Assembly (NCBI GenBank): GCA_903813345.2
Contig: CAIIXF020000002.1
Span: 6,565,772-6,629,771, forward strand
Direction: 5' to 3'
DNA: 64,000 nucleotides
Source: Owenia fusiformis
Lineage: Eukaryota > Annelida > Polychaeta > Sabellida > Oweniidae
The position numbers were made by a program, and so were the translations under genes. The notes under the pieces are model-generated. The model was not told where the DNA came from and ran no database searches. It saw only the letters and a list, made by a program, of their open reading frames with translations. This document shows positions 50,524 through 64,000 of the stretch, piece by piece. The first letter of the stretch is position 1; each line of letters begins with the position of its first letter.

Positions 50524-53500
50524 GTAAACTGAATTAGTTTGTTTTCTTCCAACATGGTTATATTAGCATTGTAGGCATTATCCCGATCACAATGGTATAT
50601 AACAATCCTATATTTGAGAAAAAGCACGGAGGAAAAGTCAATCCTTATAGACACAGGTCCTTTTAGCGAAATTCAGGAAATTTGATTTTGAGATTTCTTG
50701 AAATTTCTTTGGGGTGGGGGTACACCTTACAGATTGCATCACAGATTGAGTACACCCAACTGAGGTGAACATGGCCATATGGGGTATCATTGGAAAGCGA
50801 TTTCTACTATCTTTCAAGTGATATCCATGCCAAGGCGTTCAAATGCATCTTATGACGTCATATTGGTAGGAAGAAACAAAGGTTCATTCAAAACTGCCCC
50901 GAAAACAATTGAATGGCACGGGAGAATGGAATTCGGGGTACTTGGCACAGTGGCCTCGCCCCCAAAACACCAAAATTGCTTCAAAATGTCACGATTTTGG
51001 TAGCATTGTTCAGCTAATATACAGCCCTTTAATATGATATGCGCTATTAGGCTTCTCAATGAACTAAAAAACCTCAAAAAGGGATAAAACCTTCAAAATG
51101 CCCCAAAAAAGCGCCTTCTATTAGGTTGAAGATCACAGTAGAGTTTCCCATAGGTGGCCATTATAACATTTTACCCTGTATCTTATTAACGATTAGTATC
51201 CAAGCCTAGTGCAACATACCACAGTGTTCGGGAGAGACTCGCCTAGCCTGCTATAACAATCTTACCATGGGTTGTCCACCGAATTTTTGAAATAAATAAA
51301 CTTGAAGACACTAACCCCCTCTATCGTCAGATTTCTCAGAGAATTCTGGTAAAATCACCAAGGTCAAAATCACTCCGCCGCCAGCTTAAAATGAGATTTC
51401 CCACTGAACTCTGACATGTTTTCAGATAAATTAGGACCTACCCTATAAATATTTAGTCCCGATTCACTTCCCAAACGCTAGATGGCGCTCCAATGGGGTA
51501 GGGAAGGAGAAAATGACTTTTTATTCAGAAAACCAAATCACTAACGGTAACCGCTAATGTCCTTACTCAGGACTATATCCTAATAGTAAACTGAATTAGT
51601 TTGTTTTCTTCCAACATGGTTATATTAGCATTGTAGGCATTATCCCGATCACAATGGTATATAACAATCCTATATTTGAGAAAAAGCACGGAGGAAAAGT
51701 CAATCCTTATAGACACAGGTCCTTTTAGCGAAATTCAGGAAATTTGATTTTGAGATTTCTTGAAATTTCTTTGGGGTGGGGGTACACCTTACAGATTGCA
51801 TCACAGATTGAGTACACCCAACTGAGGTGAACATGGCCATATGGGGTATCATTGGAAAGCGATTTCTACTATCTTTCAAGTGATATCCATGCCAAGGCGT
51901 TCAAATGCATCTTATGACGTCATATTGGTAGGAAGAAACAAAGGTTCATTCAAAACTGCCCCGAAAACAATTGAATGGCACGGGAGAATGGAATTCGGGG
52001 TACTTGGCACAGTGGCCTCGCCCCCAAAACACCAAAATTGCTTCAAAATGTCACGATTTTGGTAGCATTGTTCAGCTAATATACAGCCCTTTAATATGAT
52101 ATGCGCTATTAGGCTTCTCAATGAACTAAAAAACCTCAAAAAGGGATAAAACCTTCAAAATGCCCCAAAAAAGCGCCTTCTAATAGTAAACTGAATTAGT
52201 TTGTTTTCTTCCAACATGGTTATATTAGCATTGTAGGCATTATCCCGATCACAATGGTATATAACAATCCTATATTTGAGAAAAAGCACGGAGGAAAAGT
52301 CAATCCTTATAGACACAGGTCCTTTTAGCGAAATTCAGGAAATTTGATTTTGAGATTTCTTGAAATTTCTTTGGGGTGGGGGTACACCTTACAGATTGCA
52401 TCACAGATTGAGTACACCCAACTGAGGTGAACATGGCCATATGGGGTATCATTGGAAAGCGATTTCTACTATCTTTCAAGTGATATCCATGCCAAGGCGT
52501 TCAAATGCATCTTATGACGTCATATTGGTAGGAAGAAACAAAGGTTCATTCAAAACTGCCCCGAAAACAATTGAATGGCACGGGAGAATGGAATTCGGGG
52601 TACTTGGCACAGTGGCCTCGCCCCCAAAACACCAAAATTGCTTCAAAATGTCACGATTTTGGTAGCATTGTTCAGCTAATATACAGCCCTTTAATATGAT
52701 ATGCGCTATTAGGCTTCTCAATGAACTAAAAAACCTCAAAAAGGGATAAAACCTTCAAAATGCCCCAAAAAAGCGCCTTCTAATAGTAAACTGAATTAGT
52801 TTGTTTTCTTCCAACATGGTTATATTAGCATTGTAGGCATTATCCCGATCACAATGGTATATAACAATCCTATATTTGAGAAAAAGCACGGAGGAAAAGT
52901 CAATCCTTATAGACACAGGTCCTTTTAGCGAAATTCAGGAAATTTGATTTTGAGATTTCTTGAAATTTCTTTGGGGTGGGGGTACACCTTACAGATTGCA
53001 TCACAGATTGAGTACACCCAACTGAGGTGAACATGGCCATATGGGGTATCATTGGAAAGCGATTTCTACTATCTTTCAAGTGATATCCATGCCAAGGCGT
53101 TCAAATGCATCTTATGACGTCATATTGGTAGGAAGAAACAAAGGTTCATTCAAAACTGCCCCGAAAACAATTGAATGGCACGGGAGAATGGAATTCGGGG
53201 TACTTGGCACAGTGGCCTCGCCCCCAAAACACCAAAATTGCTTCAAAATGTCACGATTTTGGTAGCATTGTTCAGCTAATATACAGCCCTTTAATATGAT
53301 ATGCGCTATTAGGCTTCTCAATGAACTAAAAAACCTCAAAAAGGGATAAAACCTTCAAAATGCCCCAAAAAAGCGCCTTCTATTAGGTTGAAGATCACAG
53401 TAGAGTTTCCCATAGGTGGCCATTATAACATTTTACCCTGTATCTTATTAACGATTAGTATCCAAGCCTAGTGCAACATACCACAGTGTTCGGGAGAGAC

Positions 53501-56500
53501 TCGCCTAGCCTGCTATAACAATCTTACCATGGGTTGTCCACCGAATTTTTGAAATAAATAAACTTGAAGACACTAACCCCCTCTATCGTCAGATTTCTCA
53601 GAGAATTCTGGTAAAATCACCAAGGTCAAAATCACTCCGCCGCCAGCTTAAAATGAGATTTCCCACTGAACTCTGACATGTTTTCAGATAAATTAGGACC
53701 TACCCTATAAATATTTAGTCCCGATTCACTTCCCAAACGCTAGATGGCGCTCCAATGGGGTAGGGAAGGAGAAAATGACTTTTTATTCAGAAAACCAAAT
53801 CACTAACGGTAACCGCTAATGTCCTTACTCAGGACTATATCCTAATAGTAAACTGAATTAGTTTGTTTTCTTCCAACATGGTTATATTAGCATTGTAGGC
53901 ATTATCCCGATCACAATGGTATATAACAATCCTATATTTGAGAAAAAGCACGGAGGAAAAGTCAATCCTTATAGACACAGGTCCTTTTAGCGAAATTCAG
54001 GAAATTTGATTTTGAGATTTCTTGAAATTTCTTTGGGGTGGGGGTACACCTTACAGATTGCATCACAGATTGAGTACACCCAACTGAGGTGAACATGGCC
54101 ATATGGGGTATCATTGGAAAGCGATTTCTACTATCTTTCAAGTGATATCCATGCCAAGGCGTTCAAATGCATCTTATGACGTCATATTGGTAGGAAGAAA
54201 CAAAGGTTCATTCAAAACTGCCCCGAAAACAATTGAATGGCACGGGAGAATGGAATTCGGGGTACTTGGCACAGTGGCCTCGCCCCCAAAACACCAAAAT
54301 TGCTTCAAAATGTCACGATTTTGGTAGCATTGTTCAGCTAATATACAGCCCTTTAATATGATATGCGCTATTAGGCTTCTCAATGAACTAAAAAACCTCA
54401 AAAAGGGATAAAACCTTCAAAATGCCCCAAAAAAGCGCCTTCTATTAGTAAACTGAATTAGTTTGTTTTCTTCCAACATGGTTATATTAGCATTGTAGGC
54501 ATTATCCCGATCACAATGGTATATAACAATCCTATATTTGAGAAAAAGCACGGAGGAAAAGTCAATCCTTATAGACACAGGTCCTTTTAGCGAAATTCAG
54601 GAAATTTGATTTTGAGATTTCTTGAAATTTCTTTGGGGTGGGGGTACACCTTACAGATTGCATCACAGATTGAGTACACCCAACTGAGGTGAACATGGCC
54701 ATATGGGGTATCATTGGAAAGCGATTTCTACTATCTTTCAAGTGATATCCATGCCAAGGCGTTCAAATGCATCTTATGACGTCATATTGGTAGGAAGAAA
54801 CAAAGGTTCATTCAAAACTGCCCCGAAAACAATTGAATGGCACGGGAGAATGGAATTCGGGGTACTTGGCACAGTGGCCTCGCCCCCAAAACACCAAAAT
54901 TGCTTCAAAATGTCACGATTTTGGTAGCATTGTTCAGCTAATATACAGCCCTTTAATATGATATGCGCTATTAGGCTTCTCAATGAACTAAAAAACCTCA
55001 AAAAGGGATAAAACCTTCAAAATGCCCCAAAAAAGCGCCTTCTATTAGGTTGAAGATCACAGTAGAGTTTCCCATAGGTGGCCATTATAACATTTTACCC
55101 TGTATCTTATTAACGATTAGTATCCAAGCCTAGTGCAACATACCACAGTGTTCGGGAGAGACTCGCCTAGCCTGCTATAACAATCTTACCATGGGTTGTC
55201 CACCGAATTTTTGAAATAAATAAACTTGAAGACACTAACCCCCTCTATCGTCAGATTTCTCAGAGAATTCTGGTAAAATCACCAAGGTCAAAATCACTCC
55301 GCCGCCAGCTTAAAATGAGATTTCCCACTGAACTCTGACATGTTTTCAGATAAATTAGGACCTACCCTATAAATATTTAGTCCCGATTCACTTCCCAAAC
55401 GCTAGATGGCGCTCCAATGGGGTAGGGAAGGAGAAAATGACTTTTTATTCAGAAAACCAAATCACTAACGGTAACCGCTAATGTCCTTACTCAGGACTAT
55501 ATCCTAATAGTAAACTGAATTAGTTTGTTTTCTTCCAACATGGTTATATTAGCATTGTAGGCATTATCCCGATCACAATGGTATATAACAATCCTATATT
55601 TGAGAAAAAGCACGGAGGAAAAGTCAATCCTTATAGACACAGGTCCTTTTAGCGAAATTCAGGAAATTTGATTTTGAGATTTCTTGAAATTTCTTTGGGG
55701 TGGGGGTACACCTTACAGATTGCATCACAGATTGAGTACACCCAACTGAGGTGAACATGGCCATATGGGGTATCATTGGAAAGCGATTTCTACTATCTTT
55801 CAAGTGATATCCATGCCAAGGCGTTCAAATGCATCTTATGACGTCATATTGGTAGGAAGAAACAAAGGTTCATTCAAAACTGCCCCGAAAACAATTGAAT
55901 GGCACGGGAGAATGGAATTCGGGGTACTTGGCACAGTGGCCTCGCCCCCAAAACACCAAAATTGCTTCAAAATGTCACGATTTTGGTAGCATTGTTCAGC
56001 TAATATACAGCCCTTTAATATGATATGCGCTATTAGGCTTCTCAATGAACTAAAAAACCTCAAAAAGGGATAAAACCTTCAAAATGCCCCAAAAAAGCGC
56101 CTTCTAATAGTAAACTGAATTAGTTTGTTTTCTTCCAACATGGTTATATTAGCATTGTAGGCATTATCCCGATCACAATGGTATATAACAATCCTATATT
56201 TGAGAAAAAGCACGGAGGAAAAGTCAATCCTTATAGACACAGGTCCTTTTAGCGAAATTCAGGAAATTTGATTTTGAGATTTCTTGAAATTTCTTTGGGG
56301 TGGGGGTACACCTTACAGATTGCATCACAGATTGAGTACACCCAACTGAGGTGAACATGGCCATATGGGGTATCATTGGAAAGCGATTTCTACTATCTTT
56401 CAAGTGATATCCATGCCAAGGCGTTCAAATGCATCTTATGACGTCATATTGGTAGGAAGAAACAAAGGTTCATTCAAAACTGCCCCGAAAACAATTGAAT

Positions 56501-56709
56501 GGCACGGGAGAATGGAATTCGGGGTACTTGGCACAGTGGCCTCGCCCCCAAAACACCAAAATTGCTTCAAAATGTCACGATTTTGGTAGCATTGTTCAGC
56601 TAATATACAGCCCTTTAATATGATATGCGCTATTAGGCTTCTCAATGAACTAAAAAACCTCAAAAAGGGATAAAACCTTCAAAATGCCCCAAAAAAGCGC
56701 CTTCTATTA
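50524..56709. repeat. Mixed block S L S S L S L S
   Basis: S monomers at 50524, 52186, 52786, 54448 and 56110, including the only S-S neighbour pair. The junctions before 50524, 52186, 52786 and 56110 read CTTCTAATAGTAAAC, while that before 54448 reads CTTCTATTAGTAAAC. Two junction forms therefore coexist. Confidence 0.93.
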
Positions 56710-59700
56710 GGTTGAAGATCACAGTAGAGTTTCCCATAGGTGGCCATTATAACATTTTACCCTGTATCTTATTAACGATTAGTATCCAAGCCTAGTGCAA
56801 CATACCACAGTGTTCGGGAGAGACTCGCCTAGCCTGCTATAACAATCTTACCATGGGTTGTCCACCGAATTTTTGAAATAAATAAACTTGAAGACACTAA
56901 CCCCCTCTATCGTCAGATTTCTCAGAGAATTCTGGTAAAATCACCAAGGTCAAAATCACTCCGCCGCCAGCTTAAAATGAGATTTCCCACTGAACTCTGA
57001 CATGTTTTCAGATAAATTAGGACCTACCCTATAAATATTTAGTCCCGATTCACTTCCCAAACGCTAGATGGCGCTCCAATGGGGTAGGGAAGGAGAAAAT
57101 GACTTTTTATTCAGAAAACCAAATCACTAACGGTAACCGCTAATGTCCTTACTCAGGACTATATCCTAATAGTAAACTGAATTAGTTTGTTTTCTTCCAA
57201 CATGGTTATATTAGCATTGTAGGCATTATCCCGATCACAATGGTATATAACAATCCTATATTTGAGAAAAAGCACGGAGGAAAAGTCAATCCTTATAGAC
57301 ACAGGTCCTTTTAGCGAAATTCAGGAAATTTGATTTTGAGATTTCTTGAAATTTCTTTGGGGTGGGGGTACACCTTACAGATTGCATCACAGATTGAGTA
57401 CACCCAACTGAGGTGAACATGGCCATATGGGGTATCATTGGAAAGCGATTTCTACTATCTTTCAAGTGATATCCATGCCAAGGCGTTCAAATGCATCTTA
57501 TGACGTCATATTGGTAGGAAGAAACAAAGGTTCATTCAAAACTGCCCCGAAAACAATTGAATGGCACGGGAGAATGGAATTCGGGGTACTTGGCACAGTG
57601 GCCTCGCCCCCAAAACACCAAAATTGCTTCAAAATGTCACGATTTTGGTAGCATTGTTCAGCTAATATACAGCCCTTTAATATGATATGCGCTATTAGGC
57701 TTCTCAATGAACTAAAAAACCTCAAAAAGGGATAAAACCTTCAAAATGCCCCAAAAAAGCGCCTTCTATTAGGTTGAAGATCACAGTAGAGTTTCCCATA
57801 GGTGGCCATTATAACATTTTACCCTGTATCTTATTAACGATTAGTATCCAAGCCTAGTGCAACATACCACAGTGTTCGGGAGAGACTCGCCTAGCCTGCT
57901 ATAACAATCTTACCATGGGTTGTCCACCGAATTTTTGAAATAAATAAACTTGAAGACACTAACCCCCTCTATCGTCAGATTTCTCAGAGAATTCTGGTAA
58001 AATCACCAAGGTCAAAATCACTCCGCCGCCAGCTTAAAATGAGATTTCCCACTGAACTCTGACATGTTTTCAGATAAATTAGGACCTACCCTATAAATAT
58101 TTAGTCCCGATTCACTTCCCAAACGCTAGATGGCGCTCCAATGGGGTAGGGAAGGAGAAAATGACTTTTTATTCAGAAAACCAAATCACTAACGGTAACC
58201 GCTAATGTCCTTACTCAGGACTATATCCTAATAGTAAACTGAATTAGTTTGTTTTCTTCCAACATGGTTATATTAGCATTGTAGGCATTATCCCGATCAC
58301 AATGGTATATAACAATCCTATATTTGAGAAAAAGCACGGAGGAAAAGTCAATCCTTATAGACACAGGTCCTTTTAGCGAAATTCAGGAAATTTGATTTTG
58401 AGATTTCTTGAAATTTCTTTGGGGTGGGGGTACACCTTACAGATTGCATCACAGATTGAGTACACCCAACTGAGGTGAACATGGCCATATGGGGTATCAT
58501 TGGAAAGCGATTTCTACTATCTTTCAAGTGATATCCATGCCAAGGCGTTCAAATGCATCTTATGACGTCATATTGGTAGGAAGAAACAAAGGTTCATTCA
58601 AAACTGCCCCGAAAACAATTGAATGGCACGGGAGAATGGAATTCGGGGTACTTGGCACAGTGGCCTCGCCCCCAAAACACCAAAATTGCTTCAAAATGTC
58701 ACGATTTTGGTAGCATTGTTCAGCTAATATACAGCCCTTTAATATGATATGCGCTATTAGGCTTCTCAATGAACTAAAAAACCTCAAAAAGGGATAAAAC
58801 CTTCAAAATGCCCCAAAAAAGCGCCTTCTATTAGGTTGAAGATCACAGTAGAGTTTCCCATAGGTGGCCATTATAACATTTTACCCTGTATCTTATTAAC
58901 GATTAGTATCCAAGCCTAGTGCAACATACCACAGTGTTCGGGAGAGACTCGCCTAGCCTGCTATAACAATCTTACCATGGGTTGTCCACCGAATTTTTGA
59001 AATAAATAAACTTGAAGACACTAACCCCCTCTATCGTCAGATTTCTCAGAGAATTCTGGTAAAATCACCAAGGTCAAAATCACTCCGCCGCCAGCTTAAA
59101 ATGAGATTTCCCACTGAACTCTGACATGTTTTCAGATAAATTAGGACCTACCCTATAAATATTTAGTCCCGATTCACTTCCCAAACGCTAGATGGCGCTC
59201 CAATGGGGTAGGGAAGGAGAAAATGACTTTTTATTCAGAAAACCAAATCACTAACGGTAACCGCTAATGTCCTTACTCAGGACTATATCCTAATAGTAAA
59301 CTGAATTAGTTTGTTTTCTTCCAACATGGTTATATTAGCATTGTAGGCATTATCCCGATCACAATGGTATATAACAATCCTATATTTGAGAAAAAGCACG
59401 GAGGAAAAGTCAATCCTTATAGACACAGGTCCTTTTAGCGAAATTCAGGAAATTTGATTTTGAGATTTCTTGAAATTTCTTTGGGGTGGGGGTACACCTT
59501 ACAGATTGCATCACAGATTGAGTACACCCAACTGAGGTGAACATGGCCATATGGGGTATCATTGGAAAGCGATTTCTACTATCTTTCAAGTGATATCCAT
59601 GCCAAGGCGTTCAAATGCATCTTATGACGTCATATTGGTAGGAAGAAACAAAGGTTCATTCAAAACTGCCCCGAAAACAATTGAATGGCACGGGAGAATG

Positions 59701-62019
59701 GAATTCGGGGTACTTGGCACAGTGGCCTCGCCCCCAAAACACCAAAATTGCTTCAAAATGTCACGATTTTGGTAGCATTGTTCAGCTAATATACAGCCCT
59801 TTAATATGATATGCGCTATTAGGCTTCTCAATGAACTAAAAAACCTCAAAAAGGGATAAAACCTTCAAAATGCCCCAAAAAAGCGCCTTCTATTAGGTTG
59901 AAGATCACAGTAGAGTTTCCCATAGGTGGCCATTATAACATTTTACCCTGTATCTTATTAACGATTAGTATCCAAGCCTAGTGCAACATACCACAGTGTT
60001 CGGGAGAGACTCGCCTAGCCTGCTATAACAATCTTACCATGGGTTGTCCACCGAATTTTTGAAATAAATAAACTTGAAGACACTAACCCCCTCTATCGTC
60101 AGATTTCTCAGAGAATTCTGGTAAAATCACCAAGGTCAAAATCACTCCGCCGCCAGCTTAAAATGAGATTTCCCACTGAACTCTGACATGTTTTCAGATA
60201 AATTAGGACCTACCCTATAAATATTTAGTCCCGATTCACTTCCCAAACGCTAGATGGCGCTCCAATGGGGTAGGGAAGGAGAAAATGACTTTTTATTCAG
60301 AAAACCAAATCACTAACGGTAACCGCTAATGTCCTTACTCAGGACTATATCCTAATAGTAAACTGAATTAGTTTGTTTTCTTCCAACATGGTTATATTAG
60401 CATTGTAGGCATTATCCCGATCACAATGGTATATAACAATCCTATATTTGAGAAAAAGCACGGAGGAAAAGTCAATCCTTATAGACACAGGTCCTTTTAG
60501 CGAAATTCAGGAAATTTGATTTTGAGATTTCTTGAAATTTCTTTGGGGTGGGGGTACACCTTACAGATTGCATCACAGATTGAGTACACCCAACTGAGGT
60601 GAACATGGCCATATGGGGTATCATTGGAAAGCGATTTCTACTATCTTTCAAGTGATATCCATGCCAAGGCGTTCAAATGCATCTTATGACGTCATATTGG
60701 TAGGAAGAAACAAAGGTTCATTCAAAACTGCCCCGAAAACAATTGAATGGCACGGGAGAATGGAATTCGGGGTACTTGGCACAGTGGCCTCGCCCCCAAA
60801 ACACCAAAATTGCTTCAAAATGTCACGATTTTGGTAGCATTGTTCAGCTAATATACAGCCCTTTAATATGATATGCGCTATTAGGCTTCTCAATGAACTA
60901 AAAAACCTCAAAAAGGGATAAAACCTTCAAAATGCCCCAAAAAAGCGCCTTCTATTAGGTTGAAGATCACAGTAGAGTTTCCCATAGGTGGCCATTATAA
61001 CATTTTACCCTGTATCTTATTAACGATTAGTATCCAAGCCTAGTGCAACATACCACAGTGTTCGGGAGAGACTCGCCTAGCCTGCTATAACAATCTTACC
61101 ATGGGTTGTCCACCGAATTTTTGAAATAAATAAACTTGAAGACACTAACCCCCTCTATCGTCAGATTTCTCAGAGAATTCTGGTAAAATCACCAAGGTCA
61201 AAATCACTCCGCCGCCAGCTTAAAATGAGATTTCCCACTGAACTCTGACATGTTTTCAGATAAATTAGGACCTACCCTATAAATATTTAGTCCCGATTCA
61301 CTTCCCAAACGCTAGATGGCGCTCCAATGGGGTAGGGAAGGAGAAAATGACTTTTTATTCAGAAAACCAAATCACTAACGGTAACCGCTAATGTCCTTAC
61401 TCAGGACTATATCCTAATAGTAAACTGAATTAGTTTGTTTTCTTCCAACATGGTTATATTAGCATTGTAGGCATTATCCCGATCACAATGGTATATAACA
61501 ATCCTATATTTGAGAAAAAGCACGGAGGAAAAGTCAATCCTTATAGACACAGGTCCTTTTAGCGAAATTCAGGAAATTTGATTTTGAGATTTCTTGAAAT
61601 TTCTTTGGGGTGGGGGTACACCTTACAGATTGCATCACAGATTGAGTACACCCAACTGAGGTGAACATGGCCATATGGGGTATCATTGGAAAGCGATTTC
61701 TACTATCTTTCAAGTGATATCCATGCCAAGGCGTTCAAATGCATCTTATGACGTCATATTGGTAGGAAGAAACAAAGGTTCATTCAAAACTGCCCCGAAA
61801 ACAATTGAATGGCACGGGAGAATGGAATTCGGGGTACTTGGCACAGTGGCCTCGCCCCCAAAACACCAAAATTGCTTCAAAATGTCACGATTTTGGTAGC
61901 ATTGTTCAGCTAATATACAGCCCTTTAATATGATATGCGCTATTAGGCTTCTCAATGAACTAAAAAACCTCAAAAAGGGATAAAACCTTCAAAATGCCCC
62001 AAAAAAGCGCCTTCTAATA
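56710..62019. repeat. Run of five L monomers
   Basis: Five consecutive 1062-bp monomers with no variant noticed. The junction at the 3' end, before the next S, is of the CTAATAG form. Confidence 0.93.
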
Positions 62020-64000
62020 GTAAACTGAATTAGTTTGTTTTCTTCCAACATGGTTATATTAGCATTGTAGGCATTATCCCGATCACAATGGTATATAACA
62101 ATCCTATATTTGAGAAAAAGCACGGAGGAAAAGTCAATCCTTATAGACACAGGTCCTTTTAGCGAAATTCAGGAAATTTGATTTTGAGATTTCTTGAAAT
62201 TTCTTTGGGGTGGGGGTACACCTTACAGATTGCATCACAGATTGAGTACACCCAACTGAGGTGAACATGGCCATATGGGGTATCATTGGAAAGCGATTTC
62301 TACTATCTTTCAAGTGATATCCATGCCAAGGCGTTCAAATGCATCTTATGACGTCATATTGGTAGGAAGAAACAAAGGTTCATTCAAAACTGCCCCGAAA
62401 ACAATTGAATGGCACGGGAGAATGGAATTCGGGGTACTTGGCACAGTGGCCTCGCCCCCAAAACACCAAAATTGCTTCAAAATGTCACGATTTTGGTAGC
62501 ATTGTTCAGCTAATATACAGCCCTTTAATATGATATGCGCTATTAGGCTTCTCAATGAACTAAAAACCTCAAAAAGGGATAAAACCTTCAAAATGCCCCA
62601 AAAAAGCGCCTTCTATTAGGTTGAAGATCACAGTAGAGTTTCCCATAGGTGGCCATTATAACATTTTACCCTGTATCTTATTAACGATTAGTATCCAAGC
62701 CTAGTGCAACATACCACAGTGTTCGGGAGAGACTCGCCTAGCCTGCTATAACAATCTTACCATGGGTTGTCCACCGAATTTTTGAAATAAATAAACTTGA
62801 AGACACTAACCCCCTCTATCGTCAGATTTCTCAGAGAATTCTGGTAAAATCACCAAGGTCAAAATCACTCCGCCGCCAGCTTAAAATGAGATTTCCCACT
62901 GAACTCTGACATGTTTTCAGATAAATTAGGACCTACCCTATAAATATTTAGTCCCGATTCACTTCCCAAACGCTAGATGGCGCTCCAATGGGGTAGGGAA
63001 GGAGAAAATGACTTTTTATTCAGAAAACCAAATCACTAACGGTAACCGCTAATGTCCTTACTCAGGACTATATCCTAATAGTAAACTGAATTAGTTTGTT
63101 TTCTTCCAACATGGTTATATTAGCATTGTAGGCATTATCCCGATCACAATGGTATATAACAATCCTATATTTGAGAAAAAGCACGGAGGAAAAGTCAATC
63201 CTTATAGACACAGGTCCTTTTAGCGAAATTCAGGAAATTTGATTTTGAGATTTCTTGAAATTTCTTTGGGGTGGGGGTACACCTTACAGATTGCATCACA
63301 GATTGAGTACACCCAACTGAGGTGAACATGGCCATATGGGGTATCATTGGAAAGCGATTTCTACTATCTTTCAAGTGATATCCATGCCAAGGCGTTCAAA
63401 TGCATCTTATGACGTCATATTGGTAGGAAGAAACAAAGGTTCATTCAAAACTGCCCCGAAAACAATTGAATGGCACGGGAGAATGGAATTCGGGGTACTT
63501 GGCACAGTGGCCTCGCCCCCAAAACACCAAAATTGCTTCAAAATGTCACGATTTTGGTAGCATTGTTCAGCTAATATACAGCCCTTTAATATGATATGCG
63601 CTATTAGGCTTCTCAATGAACTAAAAAACCTCAAAAAGGGATAAAACCTTCAAAATGCCCCAAAAAAGCGCCTTCTATTAGGTTGAAGATCACAGTAGAG
63701 TTTCCCATAGGTGGCCATTATAACATTTTACCCTGTATCTTATTAACGATTAGTATCCAAGCCTAGTGCAACATACCACAGTGTTCGGGAGAGACTCGCC
63801 TAGCCTGCTATAACAATCTTACCATGGGTTGTCCACCGAATTTTTGAAATAAATAAACTTGAAGACACTAACCCCCTCTATCGTCAGATTTCTCAGAGAA
63901 TTCTGGTAAAATCACCAAGGTCAAAATCACTCCGCCGCCAGCTTAAAATGAGATTTCCCACTGAACTCTGACATGTTTTCAGATAAATTAGGACCTACCC
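62020..64000. repeat. S (599 bp), L, and partial X at window end
   Basis: S at 62020-62618 lacks one A in the run near 62562-62567, which alters the minus-strand ORF there. L at 62619-63680 is complete. 63681-64000 is the first 320 bp of a further X, so the array continues beyond the window. Confidence 0.95.

Larger units (their letters stand above)
35980..64000. repeat. Homogeneous satellite array, 1062-bp and 600-bp monomers
   Basis: Head-to-tail array continuing past the window. The long monomer (L) is X (462 bp, begins GGTTGAAGATCACAG, ends CTATATCCTAATA) followed by Y (600 bp, begins GTAAACTGAATTAG, ends GCGCCTTCTATTA). The short monomer (S) is Y alone. The order is L L S L S L S, 8 L, S L S S L S L S, 5 L, S L, then 320 bp of X: 21 L and 9 S in full. 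Differences noticed across 28 kb are single bases at 45364, 47115, 49663 and 50027 and one deleted A near 62563. Overlapping 74- and 75-residue ORFs on both strands recur in every Y but show no sign of coding selection. Confidence 0.97.

Noticed and set aside
36697-63634. 74- and 75-residue ORFs repeated on both strands of the satellite
   Set aside because: They overlap each other antisense, resemble no family, and their conservation is fully explained by the near-identity of all monomers, including the parts outside the ORFs.
35980-64000. Helitron origin for the satellite monomer
   Set aside because: The Y end CTATTA resembles a CTRR-type terminus only loosely, and I see no hairpin just before it and no Rep/helicase sequence.
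35980-64000. CRISPR-like or rDNA array
   Set aside because: The units are far too long and have no unique spacers, and no rRNA-like sequence was recognised in them.

Overview
The window looks like AT-rich nuclear DNA from a marine invertebrate animal. The evidence is spliced exons with GT/AG borders, an animal-type Golgi sulfotransferase, decayed LINE retrotransposons, short inverted-repeat transposons and several tandem repeat families. The GACG-rich elements resemble those common in mollusc genomes, so a mollusc is my best guess, with low confidence. No bacterial genes, CRISPR arrays, rRNA or tRNA genes were recognised.

Layout. (1) 1-4686 and 16411-22097 form a giant inverted repeat. Position 1 pairs with 22097, and the arms look about 98-99% identical where I compared them. 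The right arm alone carries a 5'-truncated LINE (18725-19688). The left arm may continue outside the window. (2) The 11.7 kb loop (4687-16410) holds one intact gene, an uninterrupted 417-residue type II membrane carbohydrate sulfotransferase (minus strand, 9876-11129). Around it lie two LINE remnants, a 240-bp tandem duplication, a diverged extra copy of part of the arm, two TIR elements with GACG/GGAC tracts, a thrice-repeated AT-rich repeat and a 30-bp minisatellite against the inner edge of the right arm. (3) 22293-22486 is a pure GA tract. (4) 23428-36065 contains two tandem copies of a METTL24-like (FkbM-type) methyltransferase gene. Copy 1 shows only its 3' exons, one of them duplicated (23428-23569, 24213-24354, 24967-25257). 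Copy 2 shows five exons (30400-30567, 31277-31389, 33837-33905, 34674-34807, 35832-35979) whose phases fit end to end. Copy 2 has a frameshift in the fourth exon, and its last exon is cut off by the satellite. Between and inside the genes are a decayed LINE reverse transcriptase, two MITEs and small minisatellites. (5) 35980-64000 is an almost perfectly homogeneous satellite that runs off the window. It is built from a 1062-bp monomer (462-bp X plus 600-bp Y) and a 600-bp Y-only monomer: 21 long and 9 short copies plus a partial one, with only about five single-base differences noticed.

The most striking points are: the satellite starts exactly at a monomer boundary inside a methyltransferase coding exon, giving a chimeric reading frame; the short monomers arose at a 7-bp near-identity in at least two crossover registers; the duplicated 142-nt exon can only be used as one copy or the other if frame is kept; the last exon of copy 2 is preceded by three extra copies of its own splice acceptor; and the sulfotransferase gene sits in the loop of a large young palindrome.
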